DNA of 14,533 nucleotides, from the NCBI GenBank assembly GCA_900757905.1, contig CAAEPN010000059.1, positions 1-14,533 of the forward strand, in the 5' to 3' direction. Source of the DNA: Clostridia bacterium. Lineage in GTDB: Bacteria > Bacillota > Clostridia > Oscillospirales > CAG-382. Below, piece after piece: positions 6,230-13,571 of the stretch; positions within the stretch are counted from its first letter, which is position 1; every line of letters begins with the position of its first letter. The translations under genes and the position numbers were made by a program. The notes below the pieces were generated by a model that saw only the letters and a program-made list of their open reading frames with translations, made no database searches and was not told where the DNA came from.

Positions 6230-7387
6230 ATGAATGAATCAGAAAAAATAAACCGCATGACGCTTCGTTTTCTCCGGCTGCTTTTCGCAGGTCTTGGTCT
6301 GTATCTGTTTTTCCGCTATCTGTTTTTGGCGGTGCTTCCATTTGCCGCGGCCTTTGTGTTTGCCTGCCTTTCGCGTAAGACCGTGTTATTTTTGTGTGAA
6401 AAGCTGCACCTGCCGCGCATACTTTCGGTGCTCATTTTCACTTTTCTTTTATTCGGCCTTGCCTTTGGCAGCCTATGGTATCTCATCACGCGAACCGCGT
6501 CGGAGGGCATGGCTTTGGCAGCCGGTCTTGACAGCGGCGCTTTAGCGGAAAACTTAAAAAAGCTCGCCGATTCCGCGTCGGCGTTTGCTTCGAAGCTATC
6601 GCCGTCGCTCGGAACAGTCGTGCAAAGCAAGTTGGACGGTATATTCCGGAACGTGGACACGCTTGCTCTTGCCGCAGTGAACCGCTTTCTTCCGGCGTTT
6701 GCCGATGCGCTCCTTGCTGTGTTTCACGCTCTGCCGCGCGTGTTTCTGTCGTTCGGCACGTTTCTGTTGGCATTGTTCTATTTTGGAAGCGACTATGAAA
6801 GCATAACGGCGTTTCTCAAATGTCAGTTATCCGAAAAGCAAGCGGCGTTTGCGCACGAATTAAAACGCGAATTTTTCGATACCGTGCTTTCGGTGCTGCG
6901 AGCCTATGCCATTTTACTCGCCATGACCTTTACCGAGCTTGCCGTTGGCTTTACCGTCTTAGGACTGCCGTATGCGCTGCTTTCGGCGTTGATGATCGCG
7001 CTTGTGGACATTCTGCCGGTGTTCGGGACGGGTACGGTGCTTGTTCCATGGGGACTTGGCGCAATTTTTACGGGAAATACAAAATTAGGCTTGTGTATTC
7101 TGGCGCTTTATGGTATAATAACGGTGATCCGGCAGGCCGCCGAGCCGAAGATCTTGGGAAACTCGGTCGGAATGCATCCGCTTGCGACGCTTTTCGCCAT
7201 GTATATCGGCTTAAAGCTCTGCGGCATTTGGGGACTGTTTCTGTTCCCGATAGGCGCGGTCATTCTCAAAAATCTGAATGAAAACGGCTGTGTGCGGCTT
7301 TATAAATTGCCGGAGGGCAATAGGGTCGGAAAAGCTAAGAACAAATTTCAAAAGTCAAAAAAAGGCAGAAAGGAAACGGACTTATGA
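6230..7387 (+). CDS. YtvI-like / AI-2E transporter family membrane protein
   Basis: A 385-residue polytopic membrane protein of the AI-2E/PerM family (PF01594), typical length 340-400. Several hydrophobic segments lie in the first 75 residues, followed by a soluble amphipathic region (~85-170) and another membrane cluster. The best signature is in the C-terminal half: DILPVFGTGTVLVPWGLGAIFTGN, then RQAAEPKILGNSVGMHPLATLFAMYIGLKLCGIWG, matching the sporulation membrane protein YtvI branch. The C-terminus is very basic (KAKNKFQKSKKGRK) and cytoplasmic. Ribosome site AGGAG (6219-6223), 6 bases before ATG. Substrate is unknown; in Bacillus relatives the YtvI branch is linked to sporulation, others export small molecules. 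The next gene overlaps its stop. Confidence 0.88.
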   Translation: MNESEKINRMTLRFLRLLFAGLGLYLFFRYLFLAVLPFAAAFVFACLSRKTVLFLCEKLHLPRILSVLIFTFLLFGLAFGSLWYLITRTASEGMALAAGLDSGALAENLKKLADSASAFASKLSPSLGTVVQSKLDGIFRNVDTLALAAVNRFLPAFADALLAVFHALPRVFLSFGTFLLALFYFGSDYESITAFLKCQLSEKQAAFAHELKREFFDTVLSVLRAYAILLAMTFTELAVGFTVLGLPYALLSALMIALVDILPVFGTGTVLVPWGLGAIFTGNTKLGLCILALYGIITVIRQAAEPKILGNSVGMHPLATLFAMYIGLKLCGIWGLFLFPIGAVILKNLNENGCVRLYKLPEGNRVGKAKNKFQKSKKGRKETDL

Positions 7388-8214
7388 CGAAACCGTACCG
7401 TATTTCCGTCCCCGTCATTGTTTTATCCATTATTTCAGTTTTATCCATTGCCTTTAATCTGATACAGTTTTTCAATCGGCACACTCCGGATGTGAAATCA
7501 AATTTCGACGAGACTTCCGAATCCCTTGATTCTTGGTTAGGTGATTATATCTACAACGAATTTGTACCGCCGAACATCAATCAACATTACACGATCCGGG
7601 TATACAAAGAAAACGATTCCTATTTTGCCGACATTTCCGTTGACGGCTTTCAAGCCGATGATTCTTACAAAACAAAAGCAGTCGGCAACAGTAACTGCAT
7701 TCGTTTTTTCTATGCTTCCGAGTTAAATAAAGAAAACGGGGCTTTTCGCGATAACGACCTCTTGTTATCCCTCTTTACGGAAAACGGCAAAATCCAAACC
7801 GTTTGGGAAAATCTTTCCTGTTTGGAAAACAACCGATACTTTGAAAAACTCTATACCAATTATTATGGCTCATGGCAGATTACGGAATCCGGTTTTGAAA
7901 ACAGTTCCGATTCCCGCTTTTCCGTCGGAGACAAGCTCGTGTTCTCACAGGATCGGCTTATTCTCGACGATGTCCCTTTAGCGGTAACTTCACGCACTTC
8001 CTATGTGTTGTTTCCGGACTTTTTGCAGCAAAAAGCAAGCTCCGCAGCTACGGTGGACAATCTCACGCGCGACTTGCTGTATAACGGAACTTATGCGGAA
8101 ATTGCTTTAACAGACGCTTCCGGCGATATACTTTACATATATCCGTTTTCAGACAGTGAATGTCTGATCATAGACACACAACGTGCCGTCTACCGTATTA
8201 AGAAACTTACATAA
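7384..8214 (+). CDS. Membrane-anchored extracellular protein of unknown function
   Basis: ATG overlaps the upstream TGA (ATGA at 7384-7387), so translation is coupled to the YtvI-like gene. The 276-residue product has one N-terminal membrane segment (~8-28, VPVIVLSIISVLSIAFNLI) and the rest is predicted outside the cell. Two beta-rich parts can be seen: ~50-150 beginning WLGDYIYNEF with YTIRVYKENDSYFADISVDG, and ~160-276 beginning YYGSWQITESGF. The WLGDY/YYGSWQI starts suggest two related lipocalin- or Lipo-binding-like barrels, but this is a guess. No Cys anchor or catalytic motif. It is visibly more A+T-rich than both neighbours, which may mark it as a faster evolving or lineage-specific gene. 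Confidence 0.8.
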   Translation: MTKPYRISVPVIVLSIISVLSIAFNLIQFFNRHTPDVKSNFDETSESLDSWLGDYIYNEFVPPNINQHYTIRVYKENDSYFADISVDGFQADDSYKTKAVGNSNCIRFFYASELNKENGAFRDNDLLLSLFTENGKIQTVWENLSCLENNRYFEKLYTNYYGSWQITESGFENSSDSRFSVGDKLVFSQDRLILDDVPLAVTSRTSYVLFPDFLQQKASSAATVDNLTRDLLYNGTYAEIALTDASGDILYIYPFSDSECLIIDTQRAVYRIKKLT

Positions 8215-8240
8215 ACTAACGATACAAAGGAGCAACCACC

Positions 8241-9518
8241 ATGTCCAACACCAAAACCGACCGCGAGCTTATCCGCGACTACCTCTTTTCCAAGCTCGAC
8301 AAGGTCATGAAAAAGCCATACGGCAACTACAAATATCCCTTTGTTGACCCGGGTTCGGCCTATGACGGCAATCTCTGGGACTGGGACACGTTCTGGGCGA
8401 TGTACGCCATGATCGGCGTTGCGGAAAACGAACAGACCGAGCCGGATTTTGCCGAAAAGCTCATCGAATGCGGCAAGGGAAACGTGAAGAATTTCTTGAA
8501 TTTCCAGCTGGCCGACGGCTACATACCCATGATGGTCAACGAGCCCGATGCCGCCGAACCGTACCTCATCAAAAAGCACAACGAGGGCGAGATCCTCAAT
8601 ATGCATAAGCCTTTCTTGTGCCAGCAGATCTGCCTTGTCAGCGGCTATGCGAATGATTTCGAATGGATCCGCGGCGACCTTGACAAATTAAAGAAGTATT
8701 TTGAATGCTACGACCGTTACTACTACAATGAAAAATGCGGTCTTTACGTTTGGGCGGACGACGTCATGATCGGCGTGGACAACGACCCGGCCACCTTTGG
8801 CCGTCCGCGCTTCTCCACCGCTTCGGTATTCTTAAACAGCTTCCTTGTTCGCGAGCTTCGCAGTATGGCAAAGATCTGCAACGCATTTGGTCTTTCGGAC
8901 GACGCGGCTTACTATGCCGGAAAAGCCGATAAACTCGTCGAAGCCATCCAAAACGAGTGCTACGACGCGCGCGACGGCATGTTTTACAGCGTGGATGTGG
9001 ACATCAAGACGCGTCCCTACGACTGGTTCCACAAGGGACTTGGCGTTTTCTGGAACACGCTCTTTATCAAGGTTCGGTGCTGGTCAAACTTTTTGCCTAT
9101 GCTCATCGGCTTTGCCACACCGGAACAGGCATCCGTCCTCAAAGACCACATCATGGATGAAAAGACCTTCTTCTCACCCGGCGGCATCCGTTCGCTGTCG
9201 AGAGATGAAAAGATGTACAACCTCGAACCAACCGGCAATCCCTCCAACTGGTTGGGTCCGATCTGGATCATCGCACAATACGCCGTTTTCCGCGGCTTAA
9301 TGAACTACGGCTACCGCGCCGAAGCCGAAGAGCTTTGCAAGCGCACACTAAGCCTTCTCGGCGACGATCTGCGCAAGAGCGGCGACCTGCATGAATACTA
9401 CAATCCCGAAACGCGCGAGCCGATCATGAACCCCGGCTTCGTCAACTGGAACGTGCTTGCGCTCAACATGGCCGACGAGCTTGAAGGCAAGCCGACTCCG
9501 GCAAGATTTTTGCCGTAA
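8241..9518 (+). CDS. (alpha/alpha)6-barrel glycoside hydrolase, GH63/trehalase-like
   Basis: A 425-residue protein without signal peptide, so cytoplasmic. YPFVDPGSAYDGNLWDWDTFW (~32-52) is the substrate-entry motif of the MGH1/GH63 and GH37 clan. WADDVMIGVDNDP (171-183) matches the general-acid region of GH63 enzymes (GMDNSP in relatives), making Asp 180 the probable acid. SGDLHEYYNPETREP (380-394) carries Glu 385, the probable base. NPSNWLGPIWIIAQYAVFRGL (333-352) is the conserved helix of these barrels. It is shorter than YgjK-type GH63 enzymes and lacks their N-terminal beta domain. Ribosome site AAGGAG (8227-8232), 8 bases from ATG. It lies 26 bases after the preceding gene, likely in one transcript. 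The substrate, probably a small alpha-glucoside or mannoside, cannot be read from sequence. Confidence 0.85.
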   Translation: MSNTKTDRELIRDYLFSKLDKVMKKPYGNYKYPFVDPGSAYDGNLWDWDTFWAMYAMIGVAENEQTEPDFAEKLIECGKGNVKNFLNFQLADGYIPMMVNEPDAAEPYLIKKHNEGEILNMHKPFLCQQICLVSGYANDFEWIRGDLDKLKKYFECYDRYYYNEKCGLYVWADDVMIGVDNDPATFGRPRFSTASVFLNSFLVRELRSMAKICNAFGLSDDAAYYAGKADKLVEAIQNECYDARDGMFYSVDVDIKTRPYDWFHKGLGVFWNTLFIKVRCWSNFLPMLIGFATPEQASVLKDHIMDEKTFFSPGGIRSLSRDEKMYNLEPTGNPSNWLGPIWIIAQYAVFRGLMNYGYRAEAEELCKRTLSLLGDDLRKSGDLHEYYNPETREPIMNPGFVNWNVLALNMADELEGKPTPARFLP

Positions 9519-9536
9519 GGCGCACAAAACACATAG

Positions 9537-10352
9537 TTACAGCTGCTTGCGGAACTTGTTCGGCGTGATACCGTACCGCTTGCGAAATTGCAGAATAAAA
9601 TACGAACTGTCGCAGAAGCCGCTCTCCAAAGCGGCTTCTGTTACGTTTTTGCCGTTTTTTAGCAGGGTTCGCGCTTTATCAAACCGCTTTTCGGTGATAT
9701 ATTTGAGCGGTGTCATGCCGGTATATTCGCGAAACAGCCGCTCGGCGGTGCTGACGCTGACATGTCCGGACTCGGCAAGGTTTGCCGTGCTAAGCTCGGA
9801 AAAAGCAGCGCCGGAGGCATATTCGAGCATGGCGGCAAGCTCCTTCGGCAGAGCGTCCGTCCGGGCCGGCGAATGCGGCACGCCCTTTGCCAAAAGCCGC
9901 TGCATGGCGAAAAAATCGGCATACCGGCCTAAATCGTCCTCCTTATTCTCAAGAAGCGACTGACAGAGCGCGATAAGCTCTTCCTTTTGATCGGGCGGCA
10001 GTGATATCAGATTCTGCCGTCCCGGCTCACGGCCGAAAAAGTGAGGATAAAGCGCTTCGTTTTCCGCCGAAAACAGCAGCCAATAATGCTTATGCTGCCG
10101 GTCGCTGCGATACACGCAATGGTGGCGCTCCCACGGCTTTGTGACGATCGCGTCGCCGTGCGACACGGGATAGAGCGTGTCCTCCACCATAAACGACACG
10201 TCGCCCGTCAGATTGACATAAATCTCACAGCAATCGTGACAGTGGCTGTCTATCTGGAATTTATGGGTCTTTCGCGTCGGCTCGGAGTAGCTCACCGAAA
10301 ACTCGCACGCCGGAAAGGCCGGCAGATTCTGTTTTTTGGCCATGGCCGTCAT
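9537..10352 (-). CDS. AraC-family regulator with cupin domain, divergent from the GH36 operon
   Basis: A 271-residue protein. N-terminal cupin (~25-95): FQIDSHCHDCCEIYVNLTGDVSFMV, GDAIVTKPWERHHCVY, and KHYWLLFSAE, the His-rich pattern common in sugar-responsive AraC proteins. C-terminal paired helix-turn-helix (~170-270): LSTANLAESGHVSVSTAERLFREYTGMTPLKYI, then VTEAALESGFCDSSYFILQFRKRYGITPNKFRKQL. Starts at 10352 (MTAMAKK) or the ATG at 10343; an in-frame TGA just upstream excludes a longer form, and the ribosome site is weak. It is divergent from the transporter/GH36 operon, so its role is probably to activate or repress that operon in response to a galactoside-type sugar. It converges on the GH63-like gene with an 18-base gap. 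Confidence 0.92.
   Translation of the reverse strand: MTAMAKKQNLPAFPACEFSVSYSEPTRKTHKFQIDSHCHDCCEIYVNLTGDVSFMVEDTLYPVSHGDAIVTKPWERHHCVYRSDRQHKHYWLLFSAENEALYPHFFGREPGRQNLISLPPDQKEELIALCQSLLENKEDDLGRYADFFAMQRLLAKGVPHSPARTDALPKELAAMLEYASGAAFSELSTANLAESGHVSVSTAERLFREYTGMTPLKYITEKRFDKARTLLKNGKNVTEAALESGFCDSSYFILQFRKRYGITPNKFRKQL
9613..9640 (+). terminator. Strong hairpin inside the AraC coding region, possible terminator of the convergent transcript
   Basis: CAGAAGCCGCT (9613-9623) pairs perfectly with AGCGGCTTCTG (9630-9640) around a 6-base loop, followed on the plus strand by TTACGTTTTT. It lies 95 bases beyond the stop of the GH63-like gene, which has no other visible terminator. The T-run is imperfect and the sequence also encodes the AraC helix, so function is uncertain. 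Confidence 0.4.
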
Positions 10353-10382
10353 CAGACTTCACATCTTTTCCCATTTTTGCTT

Positions 10383-10412
10383 ATTATATTATATTTTCGG
10401 ACGAAAAATCAA
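10383..10412 (-). promoter_or_regulatory. Promoter of the AraC gene at 9537-10352
   Basis: On the minus strand TTGATT (10407-10412), 18-base spacer, TATAAT (10383-10388). Predicted start is ~30 bases before the ATG. Confidence 0.65.
10394..10407. promoter_or_regulatory. Palindrome TTTTCG-GA-CGAAAA in the promoter spacer
   Basis: Perfect 6-bp arms around a GA centre, lying between the -35 and -10 of the AraC promoter and about 70 bases upstream of the transporter start. A repressor bound here would block the AraC promoter and could affect the divergent operon. It is A+T-rich, so a chance occurrence is possible. Confidence 0.4.
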
Positions 10413-10477
10413 TAGTTTTATAAGAATTTTCATGATACCATATAGAAAAGAAATTCCAAAACACCAAGAAAGAAGTT

Positions 10478-11404
10478 TTGATTTTGAATCCGAACGGAGC
10501 ATTTCTCATTGCCGCGGCGGACGTTCTTCTTGCCGCAAGCTTTGTCTTTCAGAAGCTATACGGCCGCAAAAAGGGCAACACCATTCTTGCCGGAACAGTG
10601 TTTTTGCTTATCACCGGCATCGTAAAGACCGCTTTTTTCGCCTTGCTCTGCCTGTTTGCCAAAGACGGTAGCGCCTTTTTTGCGCCGTTTACGCTTGCGC
10701 TTGCCGCCGGAAAAGAGCTGCTATGCCTTATTTACACGCTTATCGGCTTTTTGCTTTTGGCAAAGGGCGGCATGACGCTCTACACGCTGTTTTTAATGAC
10801 CGGCGGCATGACGCTGCCGTATCTCTATGGCGTTCTGTTTTTGCACGAAGAATTGACGGTTCTGCGCTCTGTGGGACTTGTTCTCATCATTTTATCGACC
10901 GCATTATACAATTTGGATTTCGGAAAAGACCGCAGTCGGCTTTCGGCGCGCGTTTGGCTGTTATGCGGCGCGGTTTTCGTATTAAACGGCTTTGTCAGCA
11001 TTCTTTCCAAAATGCATCAGGTCGAAACGGCTTTTCCGACAGCCGGCACTTTCGGCTTTGCGTTTTGGTCGGCGCTTTCCGGCGTATTCTTCACGTTTTT
11101 TTTGTGCGCCGCACTGCAACGCAAATACGGTAAAGCCGAACTGTCCAAAGCTTTCGGCATAAAGACCGATATGCGTTTTGTACTTATTGTATCGGCCTTC
11201 GCAGCCTGTGCCGGCGGATTTTCCTATCTGTTGCAGTTATTCGGCGCGGAGTTGCTGCCGGCCACCGTGCTGTATCCGGCGGTCACGGGCGGAAGCATTC
11301 TCTGCTCGGCGCTCGCGGATAAGTTAATTTTCCGGACGCGTCTTGCGCCGCTGCAATGGTTCGGATTACTCCTTGCCGTTGCCGGAACCTGTTTATTTCT
11401 GTAA
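10478..11404 (+). CDS. DMT-superfamily (EamA-like) transporter
   Basis: A 308-residue, highly hydrophobic protein with about ten membrane segments in two similar halves, the EamA/DMT layout. Half one contains LYTLFLMTGGMTLPYLYGVLFLHEELT and VGLVLIILSTALYNLDF; half two ends LLPATVLYPAVTGGSILCSALADKLIFR...LQWFGLLLAVAGTCLFL, the typical end of EamA repeats. No ATG lies in frame before TTG 10478 (upstream stop TGA 10433-10435); TTG 10484 is an alternative, and the ribosome site (GAAAGAAG) is weak. The 24-base gap to the GH36 gene marks an operon. The DMT superfamily includes sugar importers (GlcU, RhaT), so sugar uptake fits the context, but metabolite export is equally possible. Confidence 0.85.
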   Translation: MILNPNGAFLIAAADVLLAASFVFQKLYGRKKGNTILAGTVFLLITGIVKTAFFALLCLFAKDGSAFFAPFTLALAAGKELLCLIYTLIGFLLLAKGGMTLYTLFLMTGGMTLPYLYGVLFLHEELTVLRSVGLVLIILSTALYNLDFGKDRSRLSARVWLLCGAVFVLNGFVSILSKMHQVETAFPTAGTFGFAFWSALSGVFFTFFLCAALQRKYGKAELSKAFGIKTDMRFVLIVSAFAACAGGFSYLLQLFGAELLPATVLYPAVTGGSILCSALADKLIFRTRLAPLQWFGLLLAVAGTCLFL

Positions 11405-11428
11405 ATATTAAATATGGGAGGAACACCA

Positions 11429-13399
11429 ATGGAATTCTTGAAAAACAGTCCCCGTTTCAGTTTTTTATATGACGGGAAACCGCATACCGATTCTCTGCTT
11501 GAAACCACGCAGACCGAAAAAGGCGATTCGCTCATCACCGTCTATCGCTTCGCAAAGGGCTTGACGCTCACCAACACCGCCAAAAAAATCGACAAGTACG
11601 GCGCTTACGAATGGGTAAACGAGTTTGAAAACACATCGGACGAACCGACCGGGCAGATCTCCGAGCTGTTCGACGCGGACTTTACTTTGCCCTTGCCGCA
11701 CGAGGAGCCTTACCGCTTTACCGCCTACTATCCCGACCCGGAAACAGCCACCAAAATCTATGCGCCGTGCGGCTCAAACTGGACGACCGACGAATTTTCC
11801 TGCGACGTCGATAAGATCGTCGAAAACCGCCGCGTCAACCACATTTATCCGAATGAGGAAAAGCATTTTGCCACCTCAAGCGGACGTTCCAGCGAGGGAC
11901 GCGCGCCGTTTTTCAACATTCACAAAGAGAATGCCGGCGTTATTTTTGCCATCGGCTGGAGCGGAAGCTGGCAGTGCGAGATAAACCGCGGCACAGACGA
12001 TGTGCGCGTCCGTACCGGTCTTGAAAAGGTCGATTTTTACTTAAAGCCCGGCGAAAAATACCGCTCGTCAAGCATTGTGGTACTTCCCTACTCCGGCACA
12101 GTGGTCGAATCGCAGAATAAGTGGCGGCGGCTGGTCAAGGAATGCTACTCGCAGATCGGAAGTACCGGTCGCGACGAGCTTGCGCCGTTCTGCGCCAACG
12201 TCTGGGGCGGCATGCGAACCGAATCGGTGCTTGCGCGCGTTGAAACGATAAAGAAATACAAGCTGCCTTACGAATATCTTTGGATGGATGCCGGCTGGTA
12301 CGGTAAGGGCACGCTTCCTACGCCCAACGAATTCGAGGGCGATTGGTCCCAACGTACCGGCGATTGGTCAGTCAGTCGCGATATTCATCCGAAAGGGCTT
12401 GTCGATGTGTCCGAGGCGGCTCACGCAGCCGGTATGAAGTTTCTTCTTTGGTTCGAGCCGGAACGCGCACGCGAATCATCGAGCGGCTACAAGGAACATC
12501 CGGAATACTATTACAACCGCGGCAAGGGCGGCCACGGACACCTGTTATTAAAGCTTGGCGACAAGGCTGCATGGCAAGCCTGCCACGATATGTTATACGA
12601 ACACATAAAGACGTTGAAGATCGACTGCTTACGCATCGATTTCAACACATGGCCGAAGCCGTTCTGGGTGGATTTTGAAGAAGAAAACCGCGTCGGGATG
12701 AATGAAATTGCCTACATCAACGGCCTTTACCGCTTATGGGACACGCTGCTCAAAGAATTTCCGCACCTCATCATCGACGACTGCGCGTCTGGCGGCAGAA
12801 GAATCGACATTGAAATGCTCCGGCGCAGCGTGCCGCTCTGGCGCAGCGACTACCAATGCCCGGCCAATTACGACGATTACGCCTCCCAATGCCACATGCT
12901 TTCTTTCAACAGCTGGATGCCCTATTCCGGTACCGGCTGCGGAAGAATCTACGACCTTTACCGCATTCGCAGCAGCTACGGAGCGTCGCTTGCCACCAAC
13001 TTCACCTTTGCCGAGGACGAATGCTTCGGCGACGATCCCGAAAAAATGGAATTTTTGCGCAAGACCTATGCGGAATATTTGAAAGCACGTCCGTATTTTT
13101 CGGAGGATTTCTACCCTCTCACCGAGGTATCGGACAAAACCGACGTGTGGTGCGCTTGGCAGTTTGACCGCCCGGACGGTAAAGACGGTATCGTTCAGGT
13201 GTTCCGCCGCGACACTTCTCCTTATGCTGCCGCTTCGTTCGACTTTGGCGGTGTGGATGAAAACACCGTTTACACCTTTACCGATTCCGATACAAACGAA
13301 TCCTTCGAGATCTCCGGAAAAACGCTTGCAAAAGACGGTTTTTACGTGACGCTTTCCGAAAAACGCTCGTCAAAAGTGTATTTCTATACGCATTCATAA
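11429..13399 (+). CDS. GH36-family alpha-galactosidase-like glycoside hydrolase
   Basis: A 656-residue enzyme without signal peptide. The ATG at 11414 overlaps the ribosome site GGGAGGA (11416-11422), so the start is ATG 11429, 6 bases after it. N-terminal beta-supersandwich (~1-240), then the (beta/alpha)8 barrel with YLWMDAGWYG (283-292), KFLLWFEPERA (337-347), CLRIDFN (400-406) and DDCASGGRRIDIEMLRRSVPLWRSDYQ (450-476), and a C-terminal beta domain. By GH36 convention Asp 404 is the nucleophile and Asp 474 the acid/base. The nucleophile motif reads R-I-D-F-N instead of the usual K-W-D-x-N, pointing to a divergent subfamily. It is shorter than the ~730-residue classical enzymes. Likely cleaves alpha-galactosides (or related alpha-linked sugars) in the cytoplasm, with the upstream transporter and the divergent AraC regulator. 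Confidence 0.9.
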   Translation: MEFLKNSPRFSFLYDGKPHTDSLLETTQTEKGDSLITVYRFAKGLTLTNTAKKIDKYGAYEWVNEFENTSDEPTGQISELFDADFTLPLPHEEPYRFTAYYPDPETATKIYAPCGSNWTTDEFSCDVDKIVENRRVNHIYPNEEKHFATSSGRSSEGRAPFFNIHKENAGVIFAIGWSGSWQCEINRGTDDVRVRTGLEKVDFYLKPGEKYRSSSIVVLPYSGTVVESQNKWRRLVKECYSQIGSTGRDELAPFCANVWGGMRTESVLARVETIKKYKLPYEYLWMDAGWYGKGTLPTPNEFEGDWSQRTGDWSVSRDIHPKGLVDVSEAAHAAGMKFLLWFEPERARESSSGYKEHPEYYYNRGKGGHGHLLLKLGDKAAWQACHDMLYEHIKTLKIDCLRIDFNTWPKPFWVDFEEENRVGMNEIAYINGLYRLWDTLLKEFPHLIIDDCASGGRRIDIEMLRRSVPLWRSDYQCPANYDDYASQCHMLSFNSWMPYSGTGCGRIYDLYRIRSSYGASLATNFTFAEDECFGDDPEKMEFLRKTYAEYLKARPYFSEDFYPLTEVSDKTDVWCAWQFDRPDGKDGIVQVFRRDTSPYAAASFDFGGVDENTVYTFTDSDTNESFEISGKTLAKDGFYVTLSEKRSSKVYFYTHS

Positions 13400-13414
13400 T
13401 TTCTTTACAGCTTG

Positions 13415-13455
13415 CAAACAGCCGCGATACAGCACAGTCGCGGCTGTTTGTTTTT
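13415..13455 (+). terminator. Rho-independent terminator of the transporter/GH36 operon
   Basis: A perfect 13-bp stem, CAAACAGCCGCGA (13415-13427) with TCGCGGCTGTTTG (13438-13450), 10-base loop, then TTTTT (13451-13455). It begins 15 bases after the GH36 stop. Confidence 0.93.
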
Positions 13456-13535
13456 CGCCGTTTTTCTTAGCAAATATCCACGATTCCGCCGGTTTTTATC
13501 CCTCAAGATTCGGCATTCTTCTTGACGCCCGATTC

Positions 13536-13564
13536 TTGACAAATAAGCGTGAAAATGCTATAAT
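13536..13564 (+). promoter_or_regulatory. Near-consensus sigma-A promoter of carA
   Basis: TTGACA (13536-13541), 17-base spacer, TATAAT (13559-13564), with TGC before the -10 (extended -10): all consensus positions are met. The predicted start is about 13571. An 8-base repeat TTCTTGAC occurs at 13519-13526 and again at 13533-13540, the second overlapping the -35. No PyrR-type attenuator leader is visible. Confidence 0.9.
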
Positions 13565-13571
13565 AAACAGA

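Noticed and set aside
9457..9963. 168-codon open frame on the plus strand
   Set aside because: Overlaps the end of the GH63-like gene and runs antisense through the AraC helix-turn-helix region; the product is Ser/Arg-rich and has no domain.
11414..11428. Upstream ATG as start of the GH36 gene
   Set aside because: The GGGAGGA ribosome site overlaps this ATG; the ATG at 11429 is correctly spaced after it and begins a normal family N-terminus.
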